A stretch of DNA of 35,003 nt from positions 1 through 35,003 of the forward strand of contig CALCXK010000050.1 in assembly GCA_937905835.1 (NCBI GenBank), in the 5' to 3' direction. The notes under the pieces were generated by a model that ran no database searches, had not been told where the DNA came from, and saw nothing but the letters and a program-made list of their open reading frames with translations. Every line of letters begins with the position of its first letter. Within the stretch, counting starts at the first letter, position 1. Shown piece by piece: positions 23,079-31,709 of this stretch. The translations under genes were made by a program, and so were the position numbers. The DNA is from an uncultured Ilumatobacter sp. Lineage in GTDB: Bacteria; Actinomycetota; Acidimicrobiia; Acidimicrobiales; Ilumatobacteraceae.

Positions 23079-23753
23079 TCAGCTGACCTTGGACTGAGCC
23101 TCGTCATAGAGCCGTTGGATTTCGATACGGAGTTGTGCGGTCGTGGCTTTGATGACATCGCGTGAGGCGCGACCGTTCTCTCCCACTTCGACTCGAATCG
23201 GTGCGCCAATCACGACCCGTACCTTCCGCGGGAAAATGAACTTCGCACCACGCGGCATCACACGGTCCGAGCCCCCAATCCCGACAGGAATGACCGGGAC
23301 ACCTGACTTCGACGCGAGATATGCGGCGCCGTCGAACAATGGTTGAATCGTTGGTCCGTCCTTGCGCTCGCCTTCGGGGAACAACACGAGCGGTTCACCC
23401 GCATCGAGTACCGCCAAGCAGCGCAAGAGGGCTTCACGGTCGGCTGTACCGCGAGAGACCGGAAACGCACCAAGCGCTGAGAGCAGCTTCCCGAAGCTTG
23501 CGAACTTCCACATCGAGTCTTTCGCCATGTACCGGATTCGGCGACGGCTAATACATGCCGAGATGGGCGTGTCGACGTAGCTGCGGTGTACCGGGGCAAT
23601 GATGTACCCACCTGTGGTCGGGAGGTGCTCGCGGCCCTCGATCGACATCCGCGTGTACAGCTGCGTCACACCGCATGCGAAGGTCCTGATCACCCGATAC
23701 AGCGCCTTGCTGGCAAACGACTGCCCGACGAAACCCGTCTCAACTCTGGCCAT
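23079..23753 (-). CDS. plsC: 1-acyl-sn-glycerol-3-phosphate acyltransferase (PlsC family)
   Basis: A 224-residue acyltransferase that acylates lysophosphatidic acid in phospholipid synthesis. It has HRSYVD (the HX4D catalytic motif, His56-Asp61), GAFPVSRG (95-102), FPEGER (125-130) and VPVIPVGI (152-159), the four PlsC blocks, with a hydrophobic N-terminal segment. The ATG at 23753 overlaps the end of cmk by 14 bp. A longer frame to 23804 lies wholly in cmk and is dropped. The cmk-plsC adjacency is common in actinobacteria. Confidence 0.9.
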   Translation of the reverse strand: MARVETGFVGQSFASKALYRVIRTFACGVTQLYTRMSIEGREHLPTTGGYIIAPVHRSYVDTPISACISRRRIRYMAKDSMWKFASFGKLLSALGAFPVSRGTADREALLRCLAVLDAGEPLVLFPEGERKDGPTIQPLFDGAAYLASKSGVPVIPVGIGGSDRVMPRGAKFIFPRKVRVVIGAPIRVEVGENGRASRDVIKATTAQLRIEIQRLYDEAQSKVS

Positions 23754-24390
23754 GAGGCAGCAATCCGAGAATCTGTTCGACGACTTCGTTGATTGACAGG
23801 CCACTTGTATCGACGACGATCGACCCGGACGCCTCGGTCAGCGGACTGTCGTGACGCGTCAAGTCGTTCCGGTCACGCTCGATAATCGATGCCTCGACCT
23901 CTTCGACGTCACCGCCGATTTCCGCCACTCGACGTTCAGCGCGTACTCGGGGCGAGGCCGTGATGTAGATCTTGAGCGGCGCGTCAGGGAACACGACCGA
24001 CCCGATGTCGCGACCCTCGACGACTGCACCGCCGCGTGCAACAACCCATTCACGCTGTCGACGAACCAGTTCCGTACGGACCGAACTGTTTGCTGCAACA
24101 GCGCTGACCGCCGATGTCACTTCGCGGCCGCGGATCTCGATCGTCGCATTCACGCCATCGACCATCAGGCCTTCACCATCGATCCGAATGTCGATGGCAG
24201 CAGCAATACGTGCGACCGATTCGACATCACTCGGATCGAGGCCACGACGCAGCACGCCGAACGTGACGCCGCGATACATCGCACCCGTGTCGAGATAGTC
24301 GAGGTCGAGCCGCGCAGCCACCGCCCGACCCACCGTGCTCTTCCCCGCCCCTGCCGGGCCGTCGATCGCAACGACCAACATGTCGTTCAC
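23740..24390 (-). CDS. cmk: Cytidylate kinase
   Basis: Phosphorylates CMP and dCMP. The 216-residue protein starts VVAIDGPAGAGKSTVGRAVA with the P-loop at 11-19, then LDYLDTGAMYRG (30-41), FPDAPLKIYITASPRVRAERR and the RDxxDxxR-like RDRNDLTRHDSPLT lid, and ends at DTSGLSINEVV. The GTG start (VNDMLVVAID) overlaps the guaB1 stop as GTGA. It lies in the guaB1-cmk-plsC operon. Confidence 0.96.
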   Translation of the reverse strand: MNDMLVVAIDGPAGAGKSTVGRAVAARLDLDYLDTGAMYRGVTFGVLRRGLDPSDVESVARIAAAIDIRIDGEGLMVDGVNATIEIRGREVTSAVSAVAANSSVRTELVRRQREWVVARGGAVVEGRDIGSVVFPDAPLKIYITASPRVRAERRVAEIGGDVEEVEASIIERDRNDLTRHDSPLTEASGSIVVDTSGLSINEVVEQILGLLPHGQS

Positions 24391-25823
24391 CAGCTCACTC
24401 CGACCGGACGACCTTCGTCGTAGCCAGAGGAACTCTGCACCCCGACGATTGCTCGCTCACGGAACTCGTTGATCGTCGCGGCCCCTGCATACGTGCACGA
24501 GGAACGCAATCCGGCGACGATCTGATCGATGATGTCTTCGACGCCAGGGCGGTCGGCATCGAGATACATCCGCGATGTACTGATGCCCTCTTCGAACAGT
24601 TCTTTGCGCGCCCGATCGAATGCCGACTCGCTCCGGGTGCGGTTCTTGACTGCACGATTCGAGGCCATCCCGAAACTCTCCTTGTACAGGCGCCCGTCAG
24701 GGTCACGCAGCGTGTCGGCCGCCGACTCGAATGTCCCAGCGAGCCACGAACCAAACATCACGTTGGTAGCTCCGCCGGCGAGGGCCAGAGCCACATCACG
24801 CGGGAACCGAACACCACCGTCGGCCCAGATGTGCTTGCCGAGCCGTTCGGCTTCCGCTGCACATTCGAGTACTGCCGAGAACTGCGGCCGACCGACGCCG
24901 GTCATCATGCGAGTAGTACACATGGCGCCCGGACCGACGCCGACTTTGATCACGTCAGCCCCAGCTTCGATCAACTCGCGAGTTCCTTCGATCGTCACGA
25001 CGTTGCCGGCAACAATCTTGGCGTTCGGGCACGCAGCCCGAACCGCCGCAATCGCTCGCAACGTACGCGTCTGATGACCATGCGCTGTATCGATCACGAG
25101 CACGTCGGCGCCGAACGATTTGAGTTCCTTGGCTCGCGCTGCTGGGTCGCCGTTGATGCCGACGGCCACGCCGACGAGCAACTTGCCGTCGGCATCAACC
25201 GCCGGGCGATAAATCGTCGAACGCAATGCTCCCTTGCGAGTCATGACGCCAAGCAGTCGTCCGTCGTTCGCGGCGTCAACGACAGGCGCGACGTGCAGCC
25301 GGCTCCCTTCGAGCATCTCAAACGCATCAGCTGGTGCCGTGTCTGCGGCGAGCAGATGAAGGTTGGTGCTCATCACGTTGCGTAGTTGCGCGAACCGGTC
25401 GAACCCTTCTTGGTCCCTCTCAGTGAAGACACCGACGGGCCGACCCTCGTCGACGATCACGACGGCGCCATGCGCCCGCTTGTGGATCAGTGACAGCGCG
25501 TCGCCGATCGTTGCCTCCGGCGGCAGCGTGATCGGTGTCTCAAACACGGGGTGCCGAGACTTGATGTACGCGATGACGCCTCCGACGAGATCGACAGGTA
25601 TGTCTTGCGGCAAGATCGCGATACCGCCACGACGGGCCACCGTTTCGGCCATGCGCTTGCCCGCTACCGCGGTCATGTTCGAAACAACCAGCGGGATGGT
25701 CGTCCCGATGCCGTCGGGCGTCGTCAGGTCAACGTTCATCCTCGACGGAACGTCGGAAAGACTGGGGACCATAAAGACGTCGCTGTAGGTCAGATCGTGC
25801 TGTGGTTCGTGAAGAAGTCGCAT
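24387..25823 (-). CDS. guaB1: GuaB1 family IMP dehydrogenase-related protein (GMP reductase type, CBS-containing)
   Basis: A 478-residue member of the IMPDH/GMPR superfamily, with the actinobacterial GuaB1 length and N-terminus (LTYSDVFMVPSLSDVPSRMNVDL). A CBS pair is inserted at about 90-205 (PITLPPEATIGDALSLI and HVAPVVDAAN). The catalytic Cys302 lies in GVGPGAMCTTR, and IWADGGVRFPRDVALALAGGA binds phosphate. Mycobacterial GuaB1 has been shown to act as a GMP reductase rather than an IMP dehydrogenase, so GMP-to-IMP conversion is the likely role here. The C-terminal flap (KNRTRSESAFDRARKEL) does not look like the IMPDH Arg-Tyr flap. The ATG 25823 has no ribosome site. First gene of the operon with cmk and plsC; divergent from the hydrolase. 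Confidence 0.92.
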   Translation of the reverse strand: MRLLHEPQHDLTYSDVFMVPSLSDVPSRMNVDLTTPDGIGTTIPLVVSNMTAVAGKRMAETVARRGGIAILPQDIPVDLVGGVIAYIKSRHPVFETPITLPPEATIGDALSLIHKRAHGAVVIVDEGRPVGVFTERDQEGFDRFAQLRNVMSTNLHLLAADTAPADAFEMLEGSRLHVAPVVDAANDGRLLGVMTRKGALRSTIYRPAVDADGKLLVGVAVGINGDPAARAKELKSFGADVLVIDTAHGHQTRTLRAIAAVRAACPNAKIVAGNVVTIEGTRELIEAGADVIKVGVGPGAMCTTRMMTGVGRPQFSAVLECAAEAERLGKHIWADGGVRFPRDVALALAGGATNVMFGSWLAGTFESAADTLRDPDGRLYKESFGMASNRAVKNRTRSESAFDRARKELFEEGISTSRMYLDADRPGVEDIIDQIVAGLRSSCTYAGAATINEFRERAIVGVQSSSGYDEGRPVGVSW

Positions 25824-25884
25824 CTCAATCGCTTGCTGAAGAATTTTGGGTCACTGATTTTGGAGGCCGCCCCACGATACGGCC

Positions 25885-25890
25885 TATCCT
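25885..25890 (+). promoter_or_regulatory. Putative -10 box giving a near-leaderless transcript for the hydrolase
   Basis: TATCCT (TAnnnT) ends 9 nt before ATG 25900, with no Shine-Dalgarno sequence between. It lies in the 76-bp divergent gap with guaB1. Confidence 0.4.
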
Positions 25891-25899
25891 GCCCGGTGT

Positions 25900-26622
25900 A
25901 TGGCATCCGTGGTACTCGTTCATGGTTGGGGCGGAGCGTTCTCCACCACGTGGCAACGGAGCGGCTTCACCGCGCTGCTCGCCGATGGAGGTAAACACGT
26001 CATCGCCGTCGACCTGCTCGGCCACGGCCAGGCACCCAAGCCACACGATCCCGAGGCGTACACCGACCTCACCGAACGGATCTTCGATGCCATCGATGCC
26101 GAGTCGCCTGACGAACCAGTCGAGGCCGTTGGATTTTCGCTCGGTGCGCTCACACTGCTCAGCGCCGCCATCGCCCGGCCCGAACGTTTCAGCCGAATCG
26201 TTCTTGCTGGTATTGGCCACAACGTGATCGAGCGCGACCATGTCGGCGCGACCCGCATCGTCGAAGGGCTCGAGTTGGTTATCGAGGCCGAAGACGCCGA
26301 TACTGATCCCGATCTCGACGAAATGGATCAGATCGCACGGCTCTTCGTGCAATACGCGCAGCAGCCTGGCAATGACATTCGGGCGCTCGCCGCAGTCATG
26401 CGACGACCACCTGCTGACGACTTCGAGCGCAGCGACCTTGCGACCGTCACCTGTCCGGTGCTCGTGATCGTCGGCGATCGTGACTTCGTACATCCGGGCG
26501 ACGAGTTGGCCAGCCGTTTCCCTGACGGCCGGTGTGAAACGCTCAAGAACGTCGACCACTTCGCAACGCCCGAGGCCTTCGGATTCTTCGATGCGACGCT
26601 CGAATTCCTCGACGCCATCTGA
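25900..26622 (+). CDS. Alpha/beta-hydrolase fold protein
   Basis: A 240-residue hydrolase with the oxyanion HGWGG (8-12), AVDLLGHGQAPKP (36-48), the nucleophile elbow VGFSLGA (Ser80), VIVGDRDFVHP (Asp195) and the final His220 in NVDHFATPE, so a complete Ser-Asp-His triad. The substrate is unknown. It is divergent from guaB1 and 13 bp upstream of the Sua5 gene, so co-transcription is likely. Confidence 0.88.
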   Translation: MASVVLVHGWGGAFSTTWQRSGFTALLADGGKHVIAVDLLGHGQAPKPHDPEAYTDLTERIFDAIDAESPDEPVEAVGFSLGALTLLSAAIARPERFSRIVLAGIGHNVIERDHVGATRIVEGLELVIEAEDADTDPDLDEMDQIARLFVQYAQQPGNDIRALAAVMRRPPADDFERSDLATVTCPVLVIVGDRDFVHPGDELASRFPDGRCETLKNVDHFATPEAFGFFDATLEFLDAI

Positions 26623-26635
26623 ACCTGTTTCGCAG

Positions 26636-27568
26636 ATGAACGCACTGTCGTTGGTGACCACTGACGTCGACGTCGCGGTCCGTAAGCTCCGGGCTGGCGG
26701 CCTCGTCGCAGTGCCGACAGAAACCGTGTACGGCCTGGCAGCTGACGCCTCGAACCTCGCCGCAGTCGCACGCATCTTTGCGGTAAAAGGCAGGCCCACT
26801 GGTCACCCGTTGATTGTCCACATCGCCGATGCCGATCAACTCGATGCCTGGTCGTCGGAACCGAGCAACCTTGCACGTCGTCTGGCTACCAATGGTTGGC
26901 CCGGCCCGCTCACGTTGATCGTGCCGCGATCTGATCGGGTGCACGATGCGGTGACGGGCGGCCGATCGACTGTCGGCTTGCGGGTTCCAGCGCACCCGAT
27001 GACGCTCGGTCTGCTCCGGTCGAGCGGGCTGGCGATCGCGGCGCCGTCGGCCAATCGGTTCGGCGCTGTCAGCCCAACGACGGCGCAACACGTCCTCGAC
27101 GACTTGGGTGACATGCTTGACCCTGCAACCGACGCCATCCTCGATGGCGGGCCGTGCGCGGTCGGGCTCGAGAGCACGATCATCGACACCACCGTCGATC
27201 CGCCCCAACTGTTGCGAGCCGGTGCGATCACGGCCGACGATGTCGCAGCGCTCGTCATCGACCTCGCTCATGCATCCGGGCCGTCGCGGGCAAGCGGGAT
27301 GCTCGAATCGCACTATGCGCCGCAGTGCGAGGTCCGCCTGGTCGACAACGCCGACGATGCCAGGGCACTTCGCGCTGGAACGCCAGGCGCTGAGATCCTC
27401 GAGTTCGACGACGATCTCGCTGAAGCGGCCCGCTCGCTCTACTCCGAACTGCGATCGGCCGACACCCGCGGCGCCAAGACGCTCATCGTCGTACTGCCCC
27501 CAGCCATAGGGCTGGGCCACGCGCTCCGTGACCGCCTGACCAAGGCTGCCGCTCCTCGACCTCAGTGA
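26636..27568 (+). CDS. sua5: L-threonylcarbamoyladenylate synthase, Sua5-type
   Basis: Forms threonylcarbamoyl-AMP from threonine, bicarbonate and ATP for the t6A37 modification of ANN-decoding tRNAs. The 310-residue protein has the YrdC domain with AVPTETVYGLAADA (25-38), AVKGRPTGHPL, GPLTLIVPR and IAAPSANRFGAVSPT, then a linker and the C-terminal Sua5 domain (SGMLESHYAPQCEVRLV onward). Length matches Sua5 rather than the short YrdC. ATG 26636 is the first family-consistent start; the frame is open upstream inside the hydrolase. Convergent with the J-domain gene, 4 bp apart. Confidence 0.93.
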   Translation: MNALSLVTTDVDVAVRKLRAGGLVAVPTETVYGLAADASNLAAVARIFAVKGRPTGHPLIVHIADADQLDAWSSEPSNLARRLATNGWPGPLTLIVPRSDRVHDAVTGGRSTVGLRVPAHPMTLGLLRSSGLAIAAPSANRFGAVSPTTAQHVLDDLGDMLDPATDAILDGGPCAVGLESTIIDTTVDPPQLLRAGAITADDVAALVIDLAHASGPSRASGMLESHYAPQCEVRLVDNADDARALRAGTPGAEILEFDDDLAEAARSLYSELRSADTRGAKTLIVVLPPAIGLGHALRDRLTKAAAPRPQ

Positions 27569-27572
27569 TGCA

Positions 27573-28130
27573 CTACGCCCAGTCGTAGCGGTTGAGATGT
27601 GCAACCCAGAGGTCACGAAGCACTGTGATTGACGGCGTGGGCTGGTCGTCGTAGCTCCCCACCCCAATACTCACGGTTGAGGCTCCCGCATCGGGCACCA
27701 ACTCCAAGCGACACCAGCACGGATACTCGATCCCGTCATGGGCATGAATCAGAACGTCCAATTGATACGGCGGTTCGTCATCGATGACCTCGCCGATCCA
27801 TGACGTGACAACGAGGAGTGCCTCAAACGTCTCGACAGGCAGCGCCTCCACGGTGAACGATGGAACATCGCGCGTCATCCCGACATCGTCAGGTTCCCGA
27901 GTCGACCTCGTTGGGACGTTTGTTGGAATGTCGCTCGGCGCCGTGACAGGCCCAGACAGGTTGGCAAGAATCTGTAAAGCTGCTCCAGCTGCGTCGTTGA
28001 GCACACGCATCATGTCGGCATCTCCGCCGGCATCAGGATGGTGCTCCTTGGCGAGGACTCGTCTGGCTTGGCGAACCTCTGCCGCAGAAGCGTTCGTGTT
28101 CAGCCCGAGCAGCCGAAACGGATCATCCAT
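27573..28130 (-). CDS. J-domain (DnaJ-like) protein of unknown function
   Basis: A 185-residue protein with an N-terminal J-domain: DPFRLLGLNTNASAAEVRQARR with the HPD tripeptide intact (His31-Pro32-Asp33), then EVLN-like MRVLNDAAGAAL. It has no G/F or zinc-finger domain. Residues 60-95 are a Thr/Pro-rich linker, and the C-terminal part (SFTVEALPVETFEALLVVTSWIG to WVAHLNRYDWA) is an uncharacterised domain with a CWCRLELVPDAG segment. The HPD suggests it stimulates an Hsp70, and the client is presumably set by the C-terminal domain. ATG 28130 overlaps the xylulokinase stop by 8 bp. Confidence 0.8.
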   Translation of the reverse strand: MDDPFRLLGLNTNASAAEVRQARRVLAKEHHPDAGGDADMMRVLNDAAGAALQILANLSGPVTAPSDIPTNVPTRSTREPDDVGMTRDVPSFTVEALPVETFEALLVVTSWIGEVIDDEPPYQLDVLIHAHDGIEYPCWCRLELVPDAGASTVSIGVGSYDDQPTPSITVLRDLWVAHLNRYDWA

Positions 28131-29553
28131 CGGACGGCGATGCGTCGCGCAGAGCTCTGTAGCGTGCGCGCGTCGTCGTGTCGGGTGGAATGGTCGGATC
28201 GACCTGGGCGCCGGCGCCCAGACCCCAGCGATCTTGGACCACTGAGTGATCGACTTGTTCGAGCACCGCACAGGCTTGGACAGCCGCACCGGTCGCGACG
28301 GCCTCATGAGCCGAACTCAACACGACCGGCGAATCGATGAGCGATGCAATGACCTGCTGCATTGCCTGCGACCGCGATCCCCCGCCGGTCAGCATCACTC
28401 GGCCGTCGAGAACAGTCAGCGCGCGGAGCGCATCGAGGGCGTCGAGCAAACCACACGCCACACCGTCGACAGCAGCACGAGCGAACTGCTCACGCGTCAC
28501 TTCGGTGCGGATACCGCCGATGACGCCACGCGCGTTTGGACGGTTGGGAGTTCGTTCGCCGTCAAAGTACGGCAGCAGCGTCGGCCCCTCTGGCAAGGCT
28601 GCGACCGCGAGACGATCGAACTCGTCGTGGTCGGTACCGAGCAGCCGCGCAACAGCGTCGACAACCTTTGCGGCATTCGACGTGCAAACGAGAGGAAGGA
28701 AACGACCCGTAGCGTCTGCGAACCCGGCAACGGCGCCGCTCGGGTCTGACGTGGGGGTGTTCGACACTGCGTAGACGGTGCCGGACGTGCCAATTGATAT
28801 CACGGCATCACCAGGTCGAAGACCCACTCCGAGCGCGCCGGCCATATTGTCGCCGGTACCCGGAGCGACCACTGCGCCGATGGCAATCGACGCCGAGGTG
28901 CTCAGGCCCGCGTGGTCCATCGGACCGAGCACGCTGGGCAGCATCGACTCCCACTCCAGAGTGTTATCAACGAGGTCGAGTAAGTCGGTCCGATAGTTAC
29001 CCTCGGCGGGCGACCAGTAGCCCGTGCCTGACGCGTCACCGCGATCGGTCGTGCTCCCTGTCGTCAACTGACCGGTGAGTCGGTTGGTGATGTAGTCGTG
29101 CGGGAGCATCACGTGGCGCACCTTCGACCACACATCGGGGTGTGTCCGTGCGAGCCACGCAAGTTTCGTGATGGTGAAGGCCGCGACCGGAACGCTGCCG
29201 ACCGCTGCAGCCCAGTCGGCGGGCGAGAAGATACCCGTCAACCGATCGGCGTCGTCTGCCGACTCGGTGTCATTCCACAACTTGGCAGGATGCACTGCCA
29301 GACCGTCTGCGTCGAGCGCGACCATTCCGTGTTGCTGACCGCCGATGCTGATAGCTGCAACCTCGGGCGAGCCAGCCAACGCCCACGCCTGTTCAAATGC
29401 CGTCCACCATGAAGCCGGGTCCTGCTCGCTCAAGGGGGCCGTGACCGGAGTGTGTGGTGCTGATGCAGATGCAACGACCGCACCAGTTTCCTGGTCGCGG
29501 ATCTCGACCTTGGTGGATTGCGTCGAGGAGTCGACTCCCGCGATGAGTGGCAT
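28123..29553 (-). CDS. xylB: Xylulokinase (FGGY family)
   Basis: A 476-residue FGGY sugar kinase. The first domain begins MPLIAGVDSSTQSTKVEIRD (phosphate-binding loop 1). It continues with QQHGMVALD (substrate His-Gly region), LPHDYITNRLTG, TDRGDASGTGYW, a GTGDNMAGALG loop, ISIGTSGTVYA and the C-terminal VMLTGGGSRSQAM ATP-binding segment. These match xylulokinase more than glycerol or ribulose kinase. It phosphorylates D-xylulose to xylulose-5-phosphate. No xylose isomerase or transporter is nearby. Downstream it overlaps the J-domain gene by 8 bp; upstream is the nitroreductase with a 9-bp gap. Confidence 0.9.
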   Translation of the reverse strand: MPLIAGVDSSTQSTKVEIRDQETGAVVASASAPHTPVTAPLSEQDPASWWTAFEQAWALAGSPEVAAISIGGQQHGMVALDADGLAVHPAKLWNDTESADDADRLTGIFSPADWAAAVGSVPVAAFTITKLAWLARTHPDVWSKVRHVMLPHDYITNRLTGQLTTGSTTDRGDASGTGYWSPAEGNYRTDLLDLVDNTLEWESMLPSVLGPMDHAGLSTSASIAIGAVVAPGTGDNMAGALGVGLRPGDAVISIGTSGTVYAVSNTPTSDPSGAVAGFADATGRFLPLVCTSNAAKVVDAVARLLGTDHDEFDRLAVAALPEGPTLLPYFDGERTPNRPNARGVIGGIRTEVTREQFARAAVDGVACGLLDALDALRALTVLDGRVMLTGGGSRSQAMQQVIASLIDSPVVLSSAHEAVATGAAVQACAVLEQVDHSVVQDRWGLGAGAQVDPTIPPDTTTRARYRALRDASPSDG

Positions 29554-29562
29554 GTTGGAAAC

Positions 29563-30228
29563 TTACGCGGTGATCCAGGCCGGTCGGTCACCCCAGCGGC
29601 CATCAAAGACCACCTCCTCGAGCGGCTTGCGCTTGAGTGGCCCATGCCGGCCAGCAGGAACCCCAAGGGTAATGCACGCTGAAAGCGCGACCTTCGCCGG
29701 AATCTCCAACATCTCGCGAAGTTCGTCCTCGACACCGAGATGCCACATCGTCAGTGCACCGCCGTACCCCAGTGCTCGCGCTGCAAGCAGCAGGTTCTGG
29801 CATGCCGGGTACACCGACGCACCTTCGTACGGGCTCGCGTCGCGGTACCGGTCGAGACAGACAAGTACGACGACTGGCGCCGCTTCGAAGTGATCGACAT
29901 AGTGCTGCATCGAGTCGGCGAACCGGGACGGTCGGTATCCGTCGCCGGTTCGTTTTGATGCCCAGCCAGCTCGGAAGGCTGCCCCGAGTAGTGTTTTCGC
30001 AGCCACGGCGCTTGGCCCATCGCGGAGAACGAGAAACCTGAACGGCTGCCGGTTCGACCCAGACGGAGCCCGGCCCGCGTGCCAGAGGATCTGCTGGAGA
30101 TCGCTCGTTGAAACAGGGTCGTTTGTGTATCGGCGGATTGCCCGGGTCGTTGCGAGCGCCTCGAGGAGCCCGACGACATCGGGAGACGTCGCCGAAACGG
30201 ACATCCCGGACACGATAGTGCTCGGCAT
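29563..30228 (-). CDS. Nitroreductase family FMN-dependent oxidoreductase
   Basis: A 221-residue nitroreductase-fold flavoprotein. LEALATTRAIRRYTNDPVS carries the FMN-binding Arg pair, GRAPSGSNRQPFRFLVL (52-68) contacts FMN phosphate, and ALGYGGALTMWHLGVEDELREMLEI is the family's C-terminal FMN/dimer block. The substrate is unknown. ATG 30228 is preceded by GAGGGG; ATG 30204 is an alternative. Heads the nitroreductase-xylB-J-domain operon and is divergent from the livJ gene. Confidence 0.88.
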   Translation of the reverse strand: MPSTIVSGMSVSATSPDVVGLLEALATTRAIRRYTNDPVSTSDLQQILWHAGRAPSGSNRQPFRFLVLRDGPSAVAAKTLLGAAFRAGWASKRTGDGYRPSRFADSMQHYVDHFEAAPVVVLVCLDRYRDASPYEGASVYPACQNLLLAARALGYGGALTMWHLGVEDELREMLEIPAKVALSACITLGVPAGRHGPLKRKPLEEVVFDGRWGDRPAWITA

Positions 30229-30270
30229 CGCCCCTCAACGAAGCGAAGTGTATTCATCCCCAACGAGGCG

Positions 30271-30276
30271 TAGTAT
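30271..30276 (+). promoter_or_regulatory. Putative -10 box of the livJ gene
   Basis: TAGTAT, about 60 nt upstream of ATG 30339. No good -35 is visible. A clear ribosome site (AGGGGGAG, 30321-30328) follows in the leader, unlike the leaderless genes nearby. Confidence 0.35.
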
Positions 30277-30338
30277 CGTGGTCACCTAAGGAGCAGGTGC
30301 ATCCCGCGCCTGTCTATTACAGGGGGAGAATAACCAAC

Positions 30339-31637
30339 ATGCAGAAATCACGCGCGATACGCGTCGGATCATTGCTCGTCGGTCTGACGCTCGTTGCCGC
30401 AGCTTGCGGTAGCGACGAAGCTGCGACCACCGATGCACCGACCGAAACAGCAGCACCCGCCGCGACCGCAGCTCCTGCTGCCGGCTCCGACGGCATCCTC
30501 CGCCTTGGCGGCATCCTGCCCGAGACCGGCAACCTGGCGTTCCTCGGACCGCAGGAATTCGCCGGTGTTGAAGCTGCAATCGCGGACGTGAACGCCGCTG
30601 GCGGCGTCCTCGGCAATGACATCGAATGGCTCCCGGGCGACTCCGGCGACAACGGTGAAGTGGCCAACGCCACGGTTGACCGTCTCCTCGCCGAAGACGT
30701 TGACGCATTCATCGGTGCTGCTAGCTCCGGTGTGTCCCTGACCGTGATCGACAAGATCACCCAGGCTGGCAAGGTCCACTTCAGCCCGGCGAACACCTCA
30801 CCGGTCTTCACCACCTACGACGACAACGGTCTGTACTTCCGTACCGCTCCGTCCGACGTGGTCCAGGGTGCAGCACTTGCTGACATCATGATCGCTGACG
30901 GCGCAACCTCGGCTACCTTCCTCGTGCTCAACGATGCCTACGGCACCGGCCTGCTCGAGTACACCCAGGGCCCATTCGAGGCACAGGGTGGCGTGACTGA
31001 CCTCGCCGAAATCTACGACCCGAAGGCTGAGAACTTCGACGACGTGGTCGGCAAGGCTGTCGCCGCTGGCTCGGATGCCATCGTCATCATCGGCTTCGAC
31101 GAGACCTCCAAGATCCTCACGGGCCTCATCGAGAACGGCGCTGGCCCGGCTGACAAGATGATCTACGGTGTCGACGGCAACATGGGCAACGCCCTCGCTG
31201 CGGCCTTCGACGACCCCTCGGTCGTCGCTGGCATGCGTGGAACGCTCCCGGGCGTCGACGTTGATGGTCAGCTCGCAGAATTCCGCGACCAGCTCCTCGG
31301 TATCAACCCCGACCTGCTGGACTTCTCGTACGCCGCAGAGTCGTACGACACGGTCATCATCATGGCGCTCGCAGCTACCGTTGCCGGTTCTGACGATGGC
31401 GTTGCCTTCGGCGCAGAGATCAACGACGTCACCCGTGGCGGCGAGAAGTGCACGACCTACGCCGATTGCCTCGTGCTTGCCCTGGCCGGCACCGACCTTG
31501 ACTACGACGGTATCTCCGGCCCGCTCGAGTTCCGTGACGAGGGTGAGCCCACACAGGCTTCCATCCTCATCCTGGAATTCGATGCGACCGGCACCATCTT
31601 CGTTGACGGTTCGGTCGAGGGTTCGGTCGAGGTCTGA
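30339..31637 (+). CDS. livJ: Branched-chain amino acid ABC transporter substrate-binding lipoprotein
   Basis: A 432-residue periplasmic-type binding protein of the LivJ/LivK (peripla_BP_6) family. The N-terminus MQKSRAIRVGSLLVGLTLVAAACG is a lipoprotein signal peptide with a lipobox ending at Cys23. An Ala/Thr/Pro-rich spacer (ATTDAPTETAAPAATAAPA) follows before the ligand domain, which starts LRLGGILPETGNLAFLG and continues GGVLGNDIEWLPGDSGD, IGAASSGVSLTVIDKI and APSDVVQGAALADIM. It captures branched-chain or related amino acids or small amides; the ligand is not deducible. The ATG at 30339 is set by the AGGGGGAG ribosome site. It is convergent with livF-livH and ends at a strong terminator. 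Codon use looks biased as for a highly expressed gene. Confidence 0.93.
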   Translation: MQKSRAIRVGSLLVGLTLVAAACGSDEAATTDAPTETAAPAATAAPAAGSDGILRLGGILPETGNLAFLGPQEFAGVEAAIADVNAAGGVLGNDIEWLPGDSGDNGEVANATVDRLLAEDVDAFIGAASSGVSLTVIDKITQAGKVHFSPANTSPVFTTYDDNGLYFRTAPSDVVQGAALADIMIADGATSATFLVLNDAYGTGLLEYTQGPFEAQGGVTDLAEIYDPKAENFDDVVGKAVAAGSDAIVIIGFDETSKILTGLIENGAGPADKMIYGVDGNMGNALAAAFDDPSVVAGMRGTLPGVDVDGQLAEFRDQLLGINPDLLDFSYAAESYDTVIIMALAATVAGSDDGVAFGAEINDVTRGGEKCTTYADCLVLALAGTDLDYDGISGPLEFRDEGEPTQASILILEFDATGTIFVDGSVEGSVEV

Positions 31638-31676
31638 TCAACTCAGACTTCTGCTGATCTTCTGATCAACAACTGA

Positions 31677-31709
31677 AAGAGCCCGGGGCCTCGGCCCCGG
31701 GCTCTTTTT
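31677..31709 (+). terminator. Strong intrinsic terminator after livJ (bidirectional)
   Basis: AAGAGCCCGGGGCC (31677-31690) pairs perfectly with GGCCCCGGGCTCTT (31693-31706), a 14-bp stem whose loop opens to the central bases, followed by TTTTTG and TTTT. On the minus strand the same stem is followed by a short T-run, so it can also stop readthrough from livF. Confidence 0.9.

Noticed and set aside
26543..27667. 374-residue minus-strand frame across sua5
   Set aside because: Shadow of a gene with YrdC and Sua5 motifs; no family signal.
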